Shown: piece after piece, positions 37,353 through 46,710 of the stretch
Layout: each line of letters starts with the position of its first letter
Position numbering within the stretch: position 1 is the first letter of the stretch
Source of the DNA: an uncultured beta proteobacterium
Lineage (GTDB): Bacteria; Pseudomonadota; Gammaproteobacteria; Burkholderiales; Burkholderiaceae_E
Assembly: GCA_903934295.1 (NCBI GenBank)
Contig: CAIZNI010000051.1
Coordinates: forward strand, 1-64,000
DNA length: 64,000 nt
Direction of reading: 5' to 3'
Position numbers and translations under genes: made by a program
Notes under the pieces: model-generated
Database searches by the model: none
What the model was told of the DNA's origin: nothing
What the model saw: the letters and a program-made list of their open reading frames with translations, nothing else

Positions 37353-37456
37353 GGCGATCGAGTCTAGCAGCGCGCGCCCCGGCGCAAGGACATGGCCGCC
37401 CCGGGCACTAGAATGATGGGTTCGCAGCCTCACCTGTCCGTCAGATTCGGCCCCCC

Positions 37457-38980
37457 ATGACCGCCCACTACCTCAAGCGCATCCTGACCGCCCGCGTCTA
37501 CGACGTCGCCCGCGAGTCGCCACTCGATGAAGCGCCGCAGTTGTCGGCGCGGATCGGCAACCGGCTGCTGCTCAAGCGCGAGGACATGCAGGACGTCTTC
37601 TCCTTCAAGCTGCGCGGCGCCTACAACAAGATGGCCAACCTCAGCGCCGAGCAGATCGCGCGCGGGGTGATCGCGGCGTCGGCGGGCAACCACGCCCAGG
37701 GCGTCGCGCTGGCCGCCAGCCGTTTGGGCTGCCGGGCGGTGATCGTCATGCCGGTCACCACCCCCCAGGTCAAGATAGACGCGGTTCGCGCGCGCGGCGC
37801 CGAAGTGGTGCTGCAGGGCGACAGCTACAGCGACGCCCATGCCCACGCCCTCACGGTGCAGGCCCGCGAAGGCCTCACCTTCGTCCACCCGTTCGACGAC
37901 CCGGATGTGATCGCCGGCAACGGCACCATCGGCATGGAAATCCTGCGCCAGCATCAGGCGCCGATTCACGCCATCTTCGTGGCGATCGGGGGCGGCGGAC
38001 TGATCGCCGGCGTCGCCGCCTATGTGAAGCAGGTGCGCCCCGAGATCCGGATCATCGGCGTGCAGGCAACCGATTCCGATGCCATGGACCGCTCGCTCAA
38101 GGCGGGCCGGCGCGTCGCGCTGGCCGATGTCGGGCTGTTTTCGGACGGCACCGCGGTCAAGCAGGTCGGCGAGGAAACCTTCCGCCTGTGCTGCCAGTAT
38201 GTCGACGAGATCGTGCTGGTCGACACCGATCAGCTGTGCGCGGCGATCAAGGATGTCTTCCAGGACACCCGCTCGATCCTGGAGCCGGCCGGCGCGATGG
38301 CGATCGCGGGGGCCAAGGCCTACGCGGAGCGCGAAGGCCTGCGCGACGAGACCCTGGTGGCGATCGCCTGCGGCGCGAACATGAACTTCGACCGGCTGCG
38401 CTTCGTGTCCGAGCGCGCCGAGATCGGCGAGCAGCGCGAGGCGGTGTTCGCGGTCACCATCCCCGAGGAAAAAGGCAGCTTCCGGCGGTTCTGCGAAACC
38501 GTCGGCGCGCGCAACGTGACCGAATTCAACTACCGGATCGCCGACGCCCGCCAGGCACACGTCTTCGTGGGCATCCAGATCCAGCGGCGCAACGACGCGA
38601 TCGACATCGCCAACGGCTTGCGCGCCGCCGGTTTCGCCACCCTGGACCTGACCGACGACGAACTGGCCAAGCTGCACATCCGCCACCTGGTCGGTGGCCA
38701 TTCGCCGCTGGCGCGCGACGAACTGCTCTACCGCTTCGAGTTCCCCGAGCGCCCCGGGGCGCTGATGAAGTTCCTCTCCAGCATGAGCCCGAACTGGAAC
38801 ATCTCGCTTTTTCATTACCGCAACCACGGCGCCGACTACGGCCGCATCCTGGTGGGCATCCAGGTGCCCGAAGGCGAGAAACAGGATTTCCGGAACTTCC
38901 TGTCCGGCCTGGGTTATGCCCATCAGGACGAGAGCCAGCACCCGGCCTATCGCCTGTTCCTCGGGGCGAGCGAGGCCTGA
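37457..38980 (+). CDS. ilvA: threonine ammonia-lyase, biosynthetic (IlvA)
   Basis: A 507-residue PLP enzyme that deaminates threonine to 2-oxobutyrate, the first step of isoleucine synthesis. The PLP lysine is K51 in SFKLRGAYNKM; the phosphate-binding GGGGLIAG lies near 176. Two C-terminal ACT-like regulatory domains (about 330-507; EKGSFRRFCETVGARNVTEF and FEFPERPGALMKFL) mark the isoleucine-inhibited biosynthetic form. A TAGAAT -10-like box is at 37409-37414. It diverges from yqaA. Confidence 0.95.
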   Translation: MTAHYLKRILTARVYDVARESPLDEAPQLSARIGNRLLLKREDMQDVFSFKLRGAYNKMANLSAEQIARGVIAASAGNHAQGVALAASRLGCRAVIVMPVTTPQVKIDAVRARGAEVVLQGDSYSDAHAHALTVQAREGLTFVHPFDDPDVIAGNGTIGMEILRQHQAPIHAIFVAIGGGGLIAGVAAYVKQVRPEIRIIGVQATDSDAMDRSLKAGRRVALADVGLFSDGTAVKQVGEETFRLCCQYVDEIVLVDTDQLCAAIKDVFQDTRSILEPAGAMAIAGAKAYAEREGLRDETLVAIACGANMNFDRLRFVSERAEIGEQREAVFAVTIPEEKGSFRRFCETVGARNVTEFNYRIADARQAHVFVGIQIQRRNDAIDIANGLRAAGFATLDLTDDELAKLHIRHLVGGHSPLARDELLYRFEFPERPGALMKFLSSMSPNWNISLFHYRNHGADYGRILVGIQVPEGEKQDFRNFLSGLGYAHQDESQHPAYRLFLGASEA

Positions 38981-39101
38981 TGACCCGGACCGGCGGCAGA
39001 CGCCGACAGCGGGGCGCCGGACACAGGATGCGGGTGGAGATGCGAAAATCCATCGCGATCGATAGCACCGAGTGTCAAGTTAGCGTTACAATTCTTGTGT
39101 C

Positions 39102-40364
39102 ATGTATTTACTCACTCTCGGTCTGAACCACACCACCGCGCCCGTCGCGGTGCGCGAGCGGGTGTCGTTCCCGGGCGACGGGCTGCGCGAGGCACTGGCC
39201 GACATGCGGACCAGTCTGAGCCGGCTGGTGCCCGAAGGCGCCATCCTGTCGACCTGCAACCGGACCGAGATCTACTGCGCCACCGACACGCCCGGCGAAG
39301 TGCCCGAAGCGGTGTCCAGCTGGCTGTCGCAGCGCCAGGGATTGCCCGCCAGCCAGCTCGATTCGCACCTGTACGTGCTGCCCAATGGCGAGGCGGTCCG
39401 CCACACCTTCCGGGTCGCCGCAGGGCTCGACTCGATGGTGCTGGGCGAACCGCAGATCCTGGGTCAGATGAAGGAAGCGGTGCGGGTCGCGCAGGATGCC
39501 GGTGCACTCGGCACTCACCTGCACCAGCTCTTCCAGCGCTCGTTCGCGGTCGCCAAGGAAGTCCGCTCGACCACCGAGATCGGCGCCCACTCGGTCTCGA
39601 TGGCGGCCGCTGCGGTGCGGCTGGCCAAACGCATCTTCGAGGACCTGCGCGAGACGCGGGTTCTGTTCGTGGGCGCCGGCGAGATGATCGAGTTGTGCGC
39701 CACCCACTTCGCTGCCCAGCACCCGAAGTCGATCGTGGTGGCCAACCGCACCCCGGAACGGGGCGAGAAACTCGCGCGTCAGTTCAATGGCAGCACCCTG
39801 CGCCTGAACGAGCTGCCCGAATCGCTCGAAAAATTCGACATCGTCATCTCCTGCACCGCCAGCATGCTGCCGATCATCGGACTGGGCATGGTCGAGCGCG
39901 CGACCCGTGCCCGCCGGCGCCGGCCGATCTTCATGGTCGATCTGGCGGTGCCGCGCGACATCGAACCCGAGGTCGGGCGCCTGGACGACGTGTTCCTCTA
40001 CACCGTCGACGACCTGGGCAAGGTGGTTCAGAGCGGCGCCGAGAGCCGCCGGGCGGCGGTGGCGCAGGCCGAGGCCATCATCGAGACCCGGGTCGATTCG
40101 TTCATGCAATGGATGGTGGCGCGCCAGGCGGTGCCGGTGATCCGCCAGCTGCACGCGCGCGGTGAGGCCCTGAAGCTGGCCGAACTCGAGCGCGCGCGCC
40201 GGATGCTGGCCCGGGGCGACGACCCTGCTACAGTGCTGGAAGCGCTGGCTCAGGGGCTGACCAGCAAGTTCCTTCACGCGCCCACGTCGATGCTGCAACG
40301 TCCCGACGAAGACCACCCTCACCTGGTCCGACTGCTCGACAAGGTATTCCCCGGACGCGACTGA
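39102..40364 (+). CDS. hemA: glutamyl-tRNA reductase HemA
   Basis: A 420-residue NADPH-dependent enzyme that reduces glutamyl-tRNA to glutamate-1-semialdehyde, starting haem synthesis. The catalytic Cys is C52 in [25 protein letters not shown] and [17 protein letters not shown] are family signatures; VGAGEM begins the NADPH domain. A TACAAT at 39087-39092 puts the likely start of transcription about 3 bases before the ATG, with a poor -35, so the mRNA may be nearly leaderless. It opens the hemA-prfA-prmC-grxD run. Confidence 0.95.
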   Translation: MYLLTLGLNHTTAPVAVRERVSFPGDGLREALADMRTSLSRLVPEGAILSTCNRTEIYCATDTPGEVPEAVSSWLSQRQGLPASQLDSHLYVLPNGEAVRHTFRVAAGLDSMVLGEPQILGQMKEAVRVAQDAGALGTHLHQLFQRSFAVAKEVRSTTEIGAHSVSMAAAAVRLAKRIFEDLRETRVLFVGAGEMIELCATHFAAQHPKSIVVANRTPERGEKLARQFNGSTLRLNELPESLEKFDIVISCTASMLPIIGLGMVERATRARRRRPIFMVDLAVPRDIEPEVGRLDDVFLYTVDDLGKVVQSGAESRRAAVAQAEAIIETRVDSFMQWMVARQAVPVIRQLHARGEALKLAELERARRMLARGDDPATVLEALAQGLTSKFLHAPTSMLQRPDEDHPHLVRLLDKVFPGRD

Positions 40365-40413
40365 AGGCGCTGTCGGCGTCTGTCCACTCTCCGGGCCCTG
40401 GCCCTGCCGTCCC

Positions 40414-41496
40414 ATGAAACCGTCCCTGCTGGCCCGGCTCGAAAACCTCGAGCAGCGCCTCGCCGAAGTCAATCTGCTGCTGTCCAGCGAACAGGCGGCG
40501 CGCGATCTCGATGCGCTGCGCCGGCTCAACCGCGAGCACGCCGAGCTGTCCCAGGTGGTCGAGCACCTGCAAGCCTGGAAACAGGCCGGCGCCGACCAGG
40601 CGACCGCACAGGCGATGCGCGAAGACCCCGAGTTGCGCGCCTTCGCCGATGAGGAAGCGTCGGCGGCCGCCGCCCGCCAGGCCCAGGAGGAGTCACTGCT
40701 GGAGCGCCTGCTCCTGCCCAGGGACCCCAACGACGAACGCAACGTGATTCTCGAGATCCGCGCCGGTACCGGGGGCGACGAATCGGCGCTGTTCGCTGGC
40801 GAACTGCTGCGCATGTACCTGCGGCTGGCCGAACGGCTGGGCTGGCAGACCGAGCTGATGTCCGAGAGCGCCGCCGATCTGGGCGGCTACAAGGAGGTCA
40901 TCCTGCGGATCGCCGGCAACGGCGCCTATTCGCGGCTCAAGTTCGAGTCCGGCGGCCACCGCGTCCAGCGGGTGCCCCAGACCGAGGCCCAGGGCCGCAT
41001 CCACACCTCGGCCTGCACGGTCGCGGTGATGGCCGAGGCCGACGAGCTGGGCGATGTGAAGATCGACCCCGAGGAACTGCGGATCGATGTCTTTCGCGCC
41101 TCGGGCGCGGGCGGCCAGCACGTCAACAAGACCGAATCGGCGGTGCGGATCACCCACCTGCCCACCGGCATCGTGGTCGAGTGCCAGGACGATCGCTCCC
41201 AGCACCGCAACCGCGACAAGGCGATGAAGGTGCTCGCGACCCGGCTGCGCGACCGCCAGCAGCGCGAGGCGCACTCCCGCGAGGCGGCGCACCGCAAGTC
41301 GCTGATCGGCTCGGGTGACCGGTCCGAGCGCATCCGCACCTACAACTTCCCCCAGGGCCGGCTCACCGATCACCGGATCAATCTGACGCTCTACAAGCTC
41401 GACCGGGTGATGGACGGGGATCTGGACGAGATACTCAGCGCGCTGAGCATGGCCCACCAGGCCGAGCAACTGGCGGCGCTCGCCGAGGCGACTTGA
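40414..41496 (+). CDS. prfA: peptide chain release factor 1
   Basis: A 360-residue class I release factor reading UAA and UAG. The GGQ motif lies in [13 protein letters not shown] near residue 233, and the codon-reading tripeptide is PQT in [14 protein letters not shown] (PAT in E. coli). It lies 49 bases after hemA and directly before its own methyltransferase gene prmC, the normal pairing. Confidence 0.96.
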   Translation: MKPSLLARLENLEQRLAEVNLLLSSEQAARDLDALRRLNREHAELSQVVEHLQAWKQAGADQATAQAMREDPELRAFADEEASAAAARQAQEESLLERLLLPRDPNDERNVILEIRAGTGGDESALFAGELLRMYLRLAERLGWQTELMSESAADLGGYKEVILRIAGNGAYSRLKFESGGHRVQRVPQTEAQGRIHTSACTVAVMAEADELGDVKIDPEELRIDVFRASGAGGQHVNKTESAVRITHLPTGIVVECQDDRSQHRNRDKAMKVLATRLRDRQQREAHSREAAHRKSLIGSGDRSERIRTYNFPQGRLTDHRINLTLYKLDRVMDGDLDEILSALSMAHQAEQLAALAEAT

Positions 41497-41533
41497 ACGG
41501 CGCAAGACAGGCCCCCGACGGGAGCCATCCTTC

Positions 41534-42463
41534 ATGAGCATCGCGCCCGATGCCCCCTCGCCACCCGGCGACGCGCAGGACGCGCGCCCACCGGCGCGAT
41601 CCTTCGATCAGCTGATTGCCGGCTGCGGCCTGCCGCGCCTGGAAGCCCGCGCCCTGCTGACGCTCGCGACCGGCCGGCCCCGGGAATGGCTGATCGCGCA
41701 CGGGGACGAGGCGGTTGATGCAGCGGTGGCGGACCGCTTCGACGATCTGGCGGCGCGACGCCGGGCGGGCGAGCCGATCGCGTATCTGACCGGTTATCGC
41801 GAATTCCGCGACCTGCGCTTCGAAGTCAGCCCGGCGGTGCTGATCCCCCGTCCCGAAACCGAGGGGCTGGTCGACCTGATCGGCGAACTGGCGCCCCCTG
41901 CGGCGCGGGTTCTCGATCTGGGCACCGGCAGCGGTGCGATCGCGGTGGCGCTGGCGCATGCCCGCCCCGACCTGCGCCTGGTCGCCAGCGACCGCTCGGC
42001 GGCTGCGCTGGCGATCGCGCGCCGCAATGCCGCAGCGCTGCTGGGCCCCCGAGCCGGCGGCACGATCGACTGGCGGGAAGGCAGCTGGTGGGCGGTCGCC
42101 GGCGCTGGCGAGCGCTTCCAGGTGATCGTCTCCAATCCCCCGTACATCGCCGAACGCGACGCGCATCTGACCCGCGGCGATCTGCGCTTCGAGCCGCGAC
42201 AGGCGCTGGCCGCCGGAACCGACGGCCTGGACGACCTGCGGCGGATCGTCGCCGGCGCGCCGGCACACCTCACCGAGGGCGGCTGGTTGCTGCTCGAGCA
42301 CGGCTGGGACCAGGCGGGCGCGGTGCGCGCGCTGATGGACGACGCCGGGTTCACGGACGTGCGCACCGTGCCCGATGCGCAACATCATGATCGGATCACG
42401 CTCGGGATGGCGCACGCACGCGCGGGCGATGGCGGACGCCTGCCCGATCCTGGCCTAGAATGA
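41534..42463 (+). CDS. prmC: release factor glutamine methyltransferase PrmC
   Basis: A 309-residue SAM enzyme that N5-methylates the GGQ glutamine of release factors. The SAM motif VLDLGTGSGAIAVALA and the catalytic NPPY in VSNPPYIAE (near residue 200) are both present, as is the N-terminal LIPRPETEGLVD. The extreme N-terminus (about 25 residues, rich in Pro and Ala) is not conserved. It is 37 bases downstream of prfA. Confidence 0.95.
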   Translation: MSIAPDAPSPPGDAQDARPPARSFDQLIAGCGLPRLEARALLTLATGRPREWLIAHGDEAVDAAVADRFDDLAARRRAGEPIAYLTGYREFRDLRFEVSPAVLIPRPETEGLVDLIGELAPPAARVLDLGTGSGAIAVALAHARPDLRLVASDRSAAALAIARRNAAALLGPRAGGTIDWREGSWWAVAGAGERFQVIVSNPPYIAERDAHLTRGDLRFEPRQALAAGTDGLDDLRRIVAGAPAHLTEGGWLLLEHGWDQAGAVRALMDDAGFTDVRTVPDAQHHDRITLGMAHARAGDGGRLPDPGLE

Positions 42464-42489
42464 GCGTTCTGTTCTTACGGAGACACGCC

Positions 42490-42810
42490 ATGGACGCCAA
42501 AGAATTCATCCAGAAAACGGTTACCGACAACCCGGTGGTGCTGTTCATGAAAGGCACGGCCCAGTTCCCCCAGTGCGGCTTTTCCGGTCGCGCCATCCAG
42601 ATCCTGAAATCCTGCGGTGTGCGCAATCTCGTCACCGTCAATGTCCTGGAAGATGACGAGGTTCGCCAGGCAGTCAAGGACTTCGCCAACTGGCCGACGA
42701 TTCCGCAGCTTTATGTGAACGGCGAATTCGTCGGCGGCTCGGACATCGTGTCCGAGATGTACCAGTCCGGCGAACTGCAGAAGATGCTGCCCCAGCAAGC
42801 TGCGGCCTGA
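42490..42810 (+). CDS. grxD: monothiol glutaredoxin GrxD
   Basis: A 106-residue CGFS-type glutaredoxin that carries and delivers 2Fe-2S clusters. CGFS is in QFPQCGFSGRA near residue 30; TVNVLEDDEVRQ, WPTIPQLYVNGEFVGGSDI follow the family. ATG 42490 has GGAG 7 bases upstream; an earlier in-frame ATG at 42460 overlaps prmC and is rejected. It closes the hemA-prfA-prmC run. Confidence 0.95.
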   Translation: MDAKEFIQKTVTDNPVVLFMKGTAQFPQCGFSGRAIQILKSCGVRNLVTVNVLEDDEVRQAVKDFANWPTIPQLYVNGEFVGGSDIVSEMYQSGELQKMLPQQAAA

Positions 42811-42876
42811 TCCAGTGGTAAACGGGCCTCGCGGTGACGCGGGCCCGACGCGAGACCATCCCAGGGAGGGATTTCG

Positions 42877-43302
42877 ATGAAAATTCTGGTCGCCACCGAT
42901 GGTTCGAAAAACGCGCTTCGGGCGGTCAAGTACGCCGCCAAGCTGGTCGATGCCCTGAAAGCGTCGTCGGTCATCACCCTGATCAGCGTGCATGACGACG
43001 TCGCCCTTCGCCACGCCGAGCGATTCGTGGGCAAGAAGGCGGTCGCCGACTACCTGCGCGATCTCTCCGAGACCGACCTCGCCGATTCGCGCAAATCGCT
43101 CGACAAGGCAGGCATTTCCCATGACATGATCATCCGCACCGGCAACATCGGCGCCGAGATTGCCGCCGCGGCACTCGAAGGCAAGTTCGACCTGATCGTC
43201 CTCGGATCCAAGGGACGCTCGGCGCTCAAGGACCTGCTGATGGGATCGGTCGCGCAGCGCGTGATGGAGATGGCCAAGGTACCCGTCCTGATGGTGAAGT
43301 AG
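42877..43302 (+). CDS. universal stress protein (UspA family)
   Basis: A 141-residue single-domain Usp with the ATP-binding signature: MKILVATDGS at the start, then LIVLGSKGRSALKDLLMGSVAQRVM matching G-2x-G-9x-G-S. It should bind ATP. A GGAGGG site lies 8 bases before the ATG. The next gene starts only 6 bases after its stop, so the two are cotranscribed. Confidence 0.92.
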   Translation: MKILVATDGSKNALRAVKYAAKLVDALKASSVITLISVHDDVALRHAERFVGKKAVADYLRDLSETDLADSRKSLDKAGISHDMIIRTGNIGAEIAAAALEGKFDLIVLGSKGRSALKDLLMGSVAQRVMEMAKVPVLMVK

Positions 43303-43307
43303 GCGTC

Positions 43308-43652
43308 ATGCGCCTGCTGCTGGGCTGGGCGATCAACGCGCTGTCGCTGATGGCGCTCACCTGGCTGGTGCCGGCGATTCGGATCAGCGGATTCGGGACC
43401 GCCCTGGTGGCGGCGCTGGTACTGGGGCTGCTCAACGCCCTGATCCGCCCGATCCTGCTGCTGCTGACACTGCCGATCAACCTGCTCACGCTGGGTCTGT
43501 TCACCTTCGTGATCAACGGCGCGCTGTTCTGGCTGAGCGCCCGTTTCATCGAAGGCTTCGCGGTCGACAGCTTCGGCTGGGCGATGGTGGGCGCTGCGGT
43601 CTACAGCCTGATCAGCTGGGCGGTGAGCCTGCTGGTGACACGACGCCCCTGA
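43308..43652 (+). CDS. small membrane protein of the phage-holin-IV-like (PF04020) family
   Basis: A 114-residue protein with three to four hydrophobic helices: LGWAINALSLMALTWLV, ALVAALVLGLLNALIRPIL, LLTLGLFTFVINGALFWLS and VGAAVYSLISWAVSLLV. It matches the widespread bacterial family nicknamed phage holin 4, members of which are chromosomal and not lytic. It is coupled by 6 bases to the universal stress gene. Confidence 0.8.
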   Translation: MRLLLGWAINALSLMALTWLVPAIRISGFGTALVAALVLGLLNALIRPILLLLTLPINLLTLGLFTFVINGALFWLSARFIEGFAVDSFGWAMVGAAVYSLISWAVSLLVTRRP

Positions 43653-43654
43653 AC

Positions 43655-43717
43655 TGAGCTGGTAACGGCGGGCCCTGAGCCGGTAACGGCGGGCCCTGAG
43701 CCGGTAACGGCGAGTCA
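43655..43717. repeat. three tandem copies of a 21-bp unit
   Basis: Units 43655-43675, 43676-43696 and 43697-43717 read TGAGCYGGTAACGGCGGGCCC with few changes; the last copy ends inside the stop region of the converging TauD gene. They fill the whole gap between the two genes. No hairpin-plus-U terminator is seen. Confidence 0.85.
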
Positions 43718-44599
43718 GGCGGCCTGATCGACCGTCATCGCGGTCCCGGCAACCGTGGTGCGCCGTACGTCGCGCGGCTGGCTGTCGTCATAGCGTCGAA
43801 CCCGGTGCATGGTCTGGCGGTTGTCCCACATGATGAGGTCGTTCAGCCGCCACCGGTGGACATGGACGAATGCCGGCTGGGTGGCGTGCTCATTGAGGTC
43901 ACGCAGCAGGATGCGGGCCTCCGGGGTCGGCATGCCGAGGATGCCGCCGGCATGGGACGACAGATACAGCGACTTGCGCCCGGTCACCGGGTGAACACGC
44001 ACCAGCCGCTGCAGGACCGGCTTGAACAGCGCCCGCTCCTCGTCGGTGAACTCGGGAAAACCGAGTGCGCCGCGCGAATGCATCAATGAGTGTTCGCAGA
44101 CCAGATCCTCGATCTCGGCCTGAAGATCGCTGTCGAGTGCATCGTAGGCCGCCCGCATGTCGGCGAATTCGGTGTTGCCGCCGGTGGGGTTCACGATGCG
44201 GGCCGACAGCAGCGAATACTTGGCCGGTATCGCCCGAAATGAGCTGTCGGAATGCCAGAGCATGTTCCCGATGTTGAACAGGCGCTGGCGGCTGTCGCGG
44301 GCCAGTGGTTTGCCATCCTTGTCCAGATTGGACACGTCGTTCATGCCGACCTGGATGCGCCGGTCCTCGGGCTTGACGGGAATGTTGCCCCCGCGCGCGT
44401 TCTCGAGTTCGCCGAAGTGGCGGCTGAACGCCATCTGCTGCTCGTCGGTGAGCGGCTGATCGCGAAAGACCAGGATCCCGAAACGGTCCATGCCCGCCTC
44501 GATGGCGGCCACCGCTTCGCTGTCGAGCGGCTGCGAAAGCGTCACGCCGCTGACCTCGCCGGCGAAACAGGAATGGAGCTGACGGATCTGGATGGACAT
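43715..44599 (-). CDS. TauD/TfdA-family 2-oxoglutarate-dependent dioxygenase
   Basis: A 294-residue non-haem Fe(II) oxygenase. The iron site HxD is H116/D118 in MLWHSDSSF, the distal His is H265 in QTMHRV, and the 2-oxoglutarate-binding Arg is in DVRRTT near 279. Family members oxidise taurine, 2,4-D and other acids; VFRDQPLTDEQQMAF and the RGNIPV-like insert resemble the 2,4-D type more than taurine enzymes, but the substrate is unknown. It is monocistronic. Confidence 0.88.
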   Translation of the reverse strand: MSIQIRQLHSCFAGEVSGVTLSQPLDSEAVAAIEAGMDRFGILVFRDQPLTDEQQMAFSRHFGELENARGGNIPVKPEDRRIQVGMNDVSNLDKDGKPLARDSRQRLFNIGNMLWHSDSSFRAIPAKYSLLSARIVNPTGGNTEFADMRAAYDALDSDLQAEIEDLVCEHSLMHSRGALGFPEFTDEERALFKPVLQRLVRVHPVTGRKSLYLSSHAGGILGMPTPEARILLRDLNEHATQPAFVHVHRWRLNDLIMWDNRQTMHRVRRYDDSQPRDVRRTTVAGTAMTVDQAA

Positions 44600-44935
44600 G
44601 GCAGGCGCTCGCGGTGCACGGGTTGGAAACGACGGCGCGTCGAACGGAACGACGGGCTACCCCGATCCTACGACTGGCAGGACCCGCAGAACAACCGGCT
44701 CAAGCGGACAAGTTCCAGTTCTGCCGCCATTTCATCGCGCCGCCGTGCCGCGCAATGCGCACCGTCTGCGGCGATGAGCGCTGCACCGATTGGTGATAAA
44801 ACGCACATCCGCGGCTGAGCGCACGCCCTCTTTCCATCGGCCCCTCTCCACCAACGCCAGCAAAGCGTGCGAAACTTCCGATGAAGCGCCGCTGGGCGCC
44901 GACAAACGGTTCACCGCAAACGGCAGGCAGGATCC
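44600..44935. other. 336-bp intergenic region, no gene recognised
   Basis: This stretch lies between the divergent TauD and DUF3135 genes. The short frames in it have no homologue-like pattern and no ribosome sites. It should hold both promoters, and an AT-richer patch occurs near 44785-44800, but no convincing -35/-10 pair is present. I see no RNA gene. Confidence 0.5.
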
Positions 44936-45232
44936 ATGCAAAAGTTCGACTTCGATGAATGGGCAGCGCTCTATCAGCGCGATCCGGCAGCGTTCGAGGC
45001 GCGCCGCCAGGCGGTCCTGGCGCTGGAACTGGCCAAGGCAGGCCCGGTGCTGGCTGCCCGCGCCAAGGATGCCCTGGGAAAATTCGAGGCGCAGGTCGCC
45101 GGCAAGGACGACGCTGCCCGGATCGAAACCTCGATGCTGTGGATGGCGGCGTCGATGCGCCAACTGGCCGGTCGCATGCAGGACCTCGGCCAGGCCTGCG
45201 TCGAGCTCAATCAGCGCACGCTGCCCCGCTGA
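44936..45232 (+). CDS. small DUF3135-like protein
   Basis: A 98-residue helical cytosolic protein. The start FDFDEWAALYQRDPAAFEAR is characteristic of the DUF3135 family of beta- and gammaproteobacteria. The remainder is amphipathic helix with Met/Gln/Leu-rich faces (MLWMAASMRQLAGRMQDLGQ), suggestive of helix bundling. Function is unknown. It ends 21 bases from the 3' end of the converging tRNA-Thr. Confidence 0.7.
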   Translation: MQKFDFDEWAALYQRDPAAFEARRQAVLALELAKAGPVLAARAKDALGKFEAQVAGKDDAARIETSMLWMAASMRQLAGRMQDLGQACVELNQRTLPR

Positions 45233-45253
45233 CGCGGCCGGGGCATTCTTGAC

Positions 45254-45329
45254 TGGTGCCGACTGCCTGACTCGAACAGGCGACCTACCGCTTACAAGGC
45301 GGTTGCTCTACCAACTGAGCTAAGCCGGC
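45254..45329 (-). tRNA. tRNA-Thr (TGT)
   Basis: A complete 76-base cloverleaf on the minus strand: acceptor GCCGGCT pairs with AGTCGGC (one G-U), D arm AGCTCAGTTGGTAGAGC, anticodon stem ACCGC/GCGGT around loop CTTGTAA with anticodon TGT, T arm CTGTTCGAGTCAG, discriminator A and encoded CCA. Its 5' end is 8 bases after the sspB stop, so it has no room for its own promoter except within sspB and is probably processed from the sspA-sspB transcript. Confidence 0.96.
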
Positions 45330-45337
45330 AAGAAACT

Positions 45338-45970
45338 CTATTTCACCCGCGTCAGATGCGGCGGACCGCTTCGACGCGGCGTGGGCGACTCCGGAGGCGG
45401 CGTGTCCTCGGGGGTTACTTCCTGATCCGATCCACTGTCCGCCCGCGGGGTTGCCTGCAGCACCGGCGCGCCCACGATACCCGCCGGTGCCGGTGCTGGC
45501 GCTGTCGGTGATCCGGCGACCGGGGCTGCACCGACCGGTGCCGAGGGAACCGGCGCCAAGGATCTCAAGGATGAGCCGGCACCCGACTTGGGCGCAGCCA
45601 CCTCGCGGGGTCCGCTGGAGGTGCGGGGCGGCGGCGGTGGCTCGACCACCGCCAGTGACTTGGGCACATCGAAGGCCATGCCATGACCGTTCTCAGCCGC
45701 GTAGATGGCCGAGACATTGGCGACCGGCACCGAGATGTTGCGCGGCACCCGGTTGAAGCGCGCCTCGAACTCGATCACGTCGTTGCCCAGAACCAGTCGG
45801 TTGGTGGCCTCGATCGACAGATTCAACACGATCTCGCCCGCGCGCACGAACTCCTGCGGCACCTCGGTGTTCTCGTCGACCACCACCGCGATGTGCGGCC
45901 GGTACCCGTTATCGGAGCACCATTCGTGGATCGCGCGGATCAGGTAGGGCTTGGTCGACGGTTCAGTCAC
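45338..45970 (-). CDS. sspB: ClpXP specificity-enhancing factor SspB
   Basis: A 210-residue adaptor that tethers ssrA-tagged proteins to ClpXP. The folded substrate-binding domain is residues 1 to about 110 (TKPYLIRAIHEWCSDNGYRP, VLNLSIEATNRLVLGND, FEARFNRVPRNISVPVANV). A Pro/Ala-rich linker of about 70 residues leads to the C-terminal ClpX-binding tail, here SGPPHLTRVK. It follows sspA as usual; the tRNA-Thr gene begins 8 bases after its stop. Confidence 0.92.
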   Translation of the reverse strand: MTEPSTKPYLIRAIHEWCSDNGYRPHIAVVVDENTEVPQEFVRAGEIVLNLSIEATNRLVLGNDVIEFEARFNRVPRNISVPVANVSAIYAAENGHGMAFDVPKSLAVVEPPPPPRTSSGPREVAAPKSGAGSSLRSLAPVPSAPVGAAPVAGSPTAPAPAPAGIVGAPVLQATPRADSGSDQEVTPEDTPPPESPTPRRSGPPHLTRVK

Positions 45971-46004
45971 TTCGGTCTTCCGGCTGGGCTCGCCTGCATG
46001 AACT

Positions 46005-46619
46005 CTAGCGCCGCATCACCTTCTCGGACGGCGTCAGCGCCTCGATGTAGGCCGGCCGCGAGAAGATGCGCTCGGCATAGCGCAGCAGCGGCGCGGTGGT
46101 CTTGGGCATCTCGATGCCGTAGTGATCCAGGCGCCAGAGCAGCGGCGCGAGCGCGACGTCGAGCATCGAGAAATCTTCACCCAGGATGAACTTGTTCTTG
46201 ATGAAGATGGGCGTGAGCTGGGTCAGGCGATCGCGGATCTGCTGGCGCGCCTTGTCCATCTGCTTGGACGCGTCCTTGTGGTGATCGCGACGCTCGAGCT
46301 GCTGCACATGCACGAACAGTTCGCGCTCGAAGTTGAACAGGAACAGACGGGCCCGGGCACGCATCACCGGATCGGCGGGCATCAGCTGAGGATGCGGAAA
46401 ACGCTCGTCGATGTACTCATTGATGATGTTCGACTCGTACAGGATCAGATCCCGTTCGACCAGGATCGGCACCTGACCGTAGGGATTCATGATCGAGATG
46501 TCCTCGGGCTTGTTGTAGAGATCGACATCGCGGATCTCGAAGTCCATGCCCTTTTCGAACAGCACGAAGCGGCAGCGCTGGCTGAACGGGCAGGTCGTGC
46601 CCGAATACAGAACCATCAT
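46005..46619 (-). CDS. sspA: stringent starvation protein A (GST-fold, SspA)
   Basis: A 204-residue glutathione-S-transferase-fold protein that associates with RNA polymerase and supports stationary-phase and acid survival. The N-terminal thioredoxin-like domain has LYSGTTCPFSQRCRFVLFEKG, and YGQVPILVERDLILYESNII is the GSH-site region. Two adjacent ATGs offer starts (46619 or 46616). It heads the sspA-sspB pair, after the petC terminator. Confidence 0.93.
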   Translation of the reverse strand: MMVLYSGTTCPFSQRCRFVLFEKGMDFEIRDVDLYNKPEDISIMNPYGQVPILVERDLILYESNIINEYIDERFPHPQLMPADPVMRARARLFLFNFERELFVHVQQLERRDHHKDASKQMDKARQQIRDRLTQLTPIFIKNKFILGEDFSMLDVALAPLLWRLDHYGIEMPKTTAPLLRYAERIFSRPAYIEALTPSEKVMRR

Positions 46620-46653
46620 GGCGAGCGGCTCCCAGTAGAAGTGTGGATGTTCT

Positions 46654-46694
46654 TGAAAAGAAATCAGGGTGAACCGGCAGCCGGCTCACCCTGA
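46654..46694 (-). terminator. intrinsic terminator of petABC
   Basis: On the minus strand, 17 bases after the petC stop, TCAGGGTGAGCCGG pairs with CCGGTTCACCCTGA (14 bp, one G-U) round a CTG loop and is followed by TTTCTTTTC. This is a textbook Rho-independent terminator separating petABC from sspAB. Confidence 0.92.
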
Positions 46695-46710
46695 GCGGAT
46701 CCGAAAAGAC

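Noticed and set aside
43308-43652. Phage holin as evidence of a prophage
   Set aside because: The family is chromosomal and widespread; no other phage genes, integrase or attachment sites are nearby.
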